A DNA stretch of 5,445 nucleotides from JADHUC01 sp964617665 (GTDB lineage Bacteria > Planctomycetota > Planctomycetia > Pirellulales > Pirellulaceae), in the NCBI GenBank assembly GCA_964617665.1, contig CAZUAH010000798.1, forward strand, positions 1 through 5,445, read 5' to 3'. Position 1 is the first letter of the stretch. Each line of letters opens with the position of its first letter. A program made the translations under genes and the position numbers. The notes beneath the pieces were generated by a model. The model was not told where the DNA came from, searched no databases, and was given only the letters and a program-made list of their open reading frames with translations. Of the stretch, positions 5,354 to 5,445 are shown in pieces.

Positions 5354-5425
5354 TCGTTTAACCGCAAGCCGGAGGCGTGCGCGGGGCTCGGAAAACGCGA
5401 GCGCCTCCGGCCTGCGGTTAAACGA
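5354..5425. repeat. Palindromic repeat element, copy 2 (REP/MITE-like)
   Basis: Arms 5355-5377 and 5402-5424 pair at 22 of 23 positions, plus a closing T-A pair, around a 24-base loop. The left arm starts CGTTTAACCGCAAGCCGGAG. It is the same family as the element at 1670-1740, with matching ends (TCGTTTAAC ... GTTAAACGA), matching length and a shared CGGAAAA in the loop. It lies about 75 bases upstream of the flavoprotein gene start. I see no transposase gene in the window. Confidence 0.85.
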
Positions 5426-5430
5426 ACTGC

Positions 5431-5443
5431 CACGCTAGGCGTG
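5431..5443. other. Short palindrome at the right edge
   Basis: CACGC-TAG-GCGTG, five perfect pairs, immediately beside the repeat. It may be part of a terminator or operator whose remainder lies beyond the window. No T run is visible within the two remaining bases. Confidence 0.25.
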
Positions 5444-5445
5444 TT

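Noticed and set aside
1670..5425. CRISPR array
   Set aside because: Only two copies 3.6 kb apart, each a long palindrome, with no regular spacers.

Overview
The window looks like a piece of a Planctomycetota chromosome, probably Pirellulales-like. This is an inference from several signs together. Two palindromic repeats carry GTTTAACCGCAAGCC-type arms. A remnant of a WD40-repeat protein ends in an 'AISPEGHYR ... LTPEEFAKRYGW' tail that I associate with planctomycete WD40 proteins. There is a member of the URO-D superfamily outside the HemE group, and the intergenic spaces are long and gene-poor. No marker gene settles the taxonomy.

Layout, left to right. On the minus strand, a shikimate-pathway pair runs off the left edge: aroA (131-1420) is followed, with a 7-base overlap, by the first 45 codons of an aroC-like chorismate synthase (137-1). 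The N-terminus of that aroC carries Tyr where classical enzymes have the conserved His of GESHG. A roughly 360-base divergent intergenic region holds candidate promoters for both directions and the first palindromic repeat (1670-1740). A plus-strand URO-D/corrinoid-methyltransferase-type protein (1782-3011) follows and ends in a convincing intrinsic terminator that overlaps its stop codon. Next, 3012-3525 holds no intact gene. It contains the decayed 3' end of a WD40 protein (minus, 3029 to about 3277) and a compact stretch rich in inverted repeats (3316-3459). The last gene (minus, 3526-5280) is a membrane protein with two periplasmic FMN-binding domains and two CX3CP motifs, of the NosR/PceC kind but without the C-terminal ferredoxin domain. 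The right edge (5281-5445) holds a possible -10 element and the second copy of the palindromic repeat.

Functionally, aroA and aroC catalyse consecutive steps (shikimate-3-phosphate to EPSP to chorismate) and are probably translationally coupled. The URO-D-family gene and the flavoprotein look like single-gene units with no visible shared pathway. The most interesting items are the tandem flavinylation-site membrane protein, the unusual AroA/AroC pair, the two repeats with compensatory base changes, and the structured non-coding stretch next to the gene remnant.
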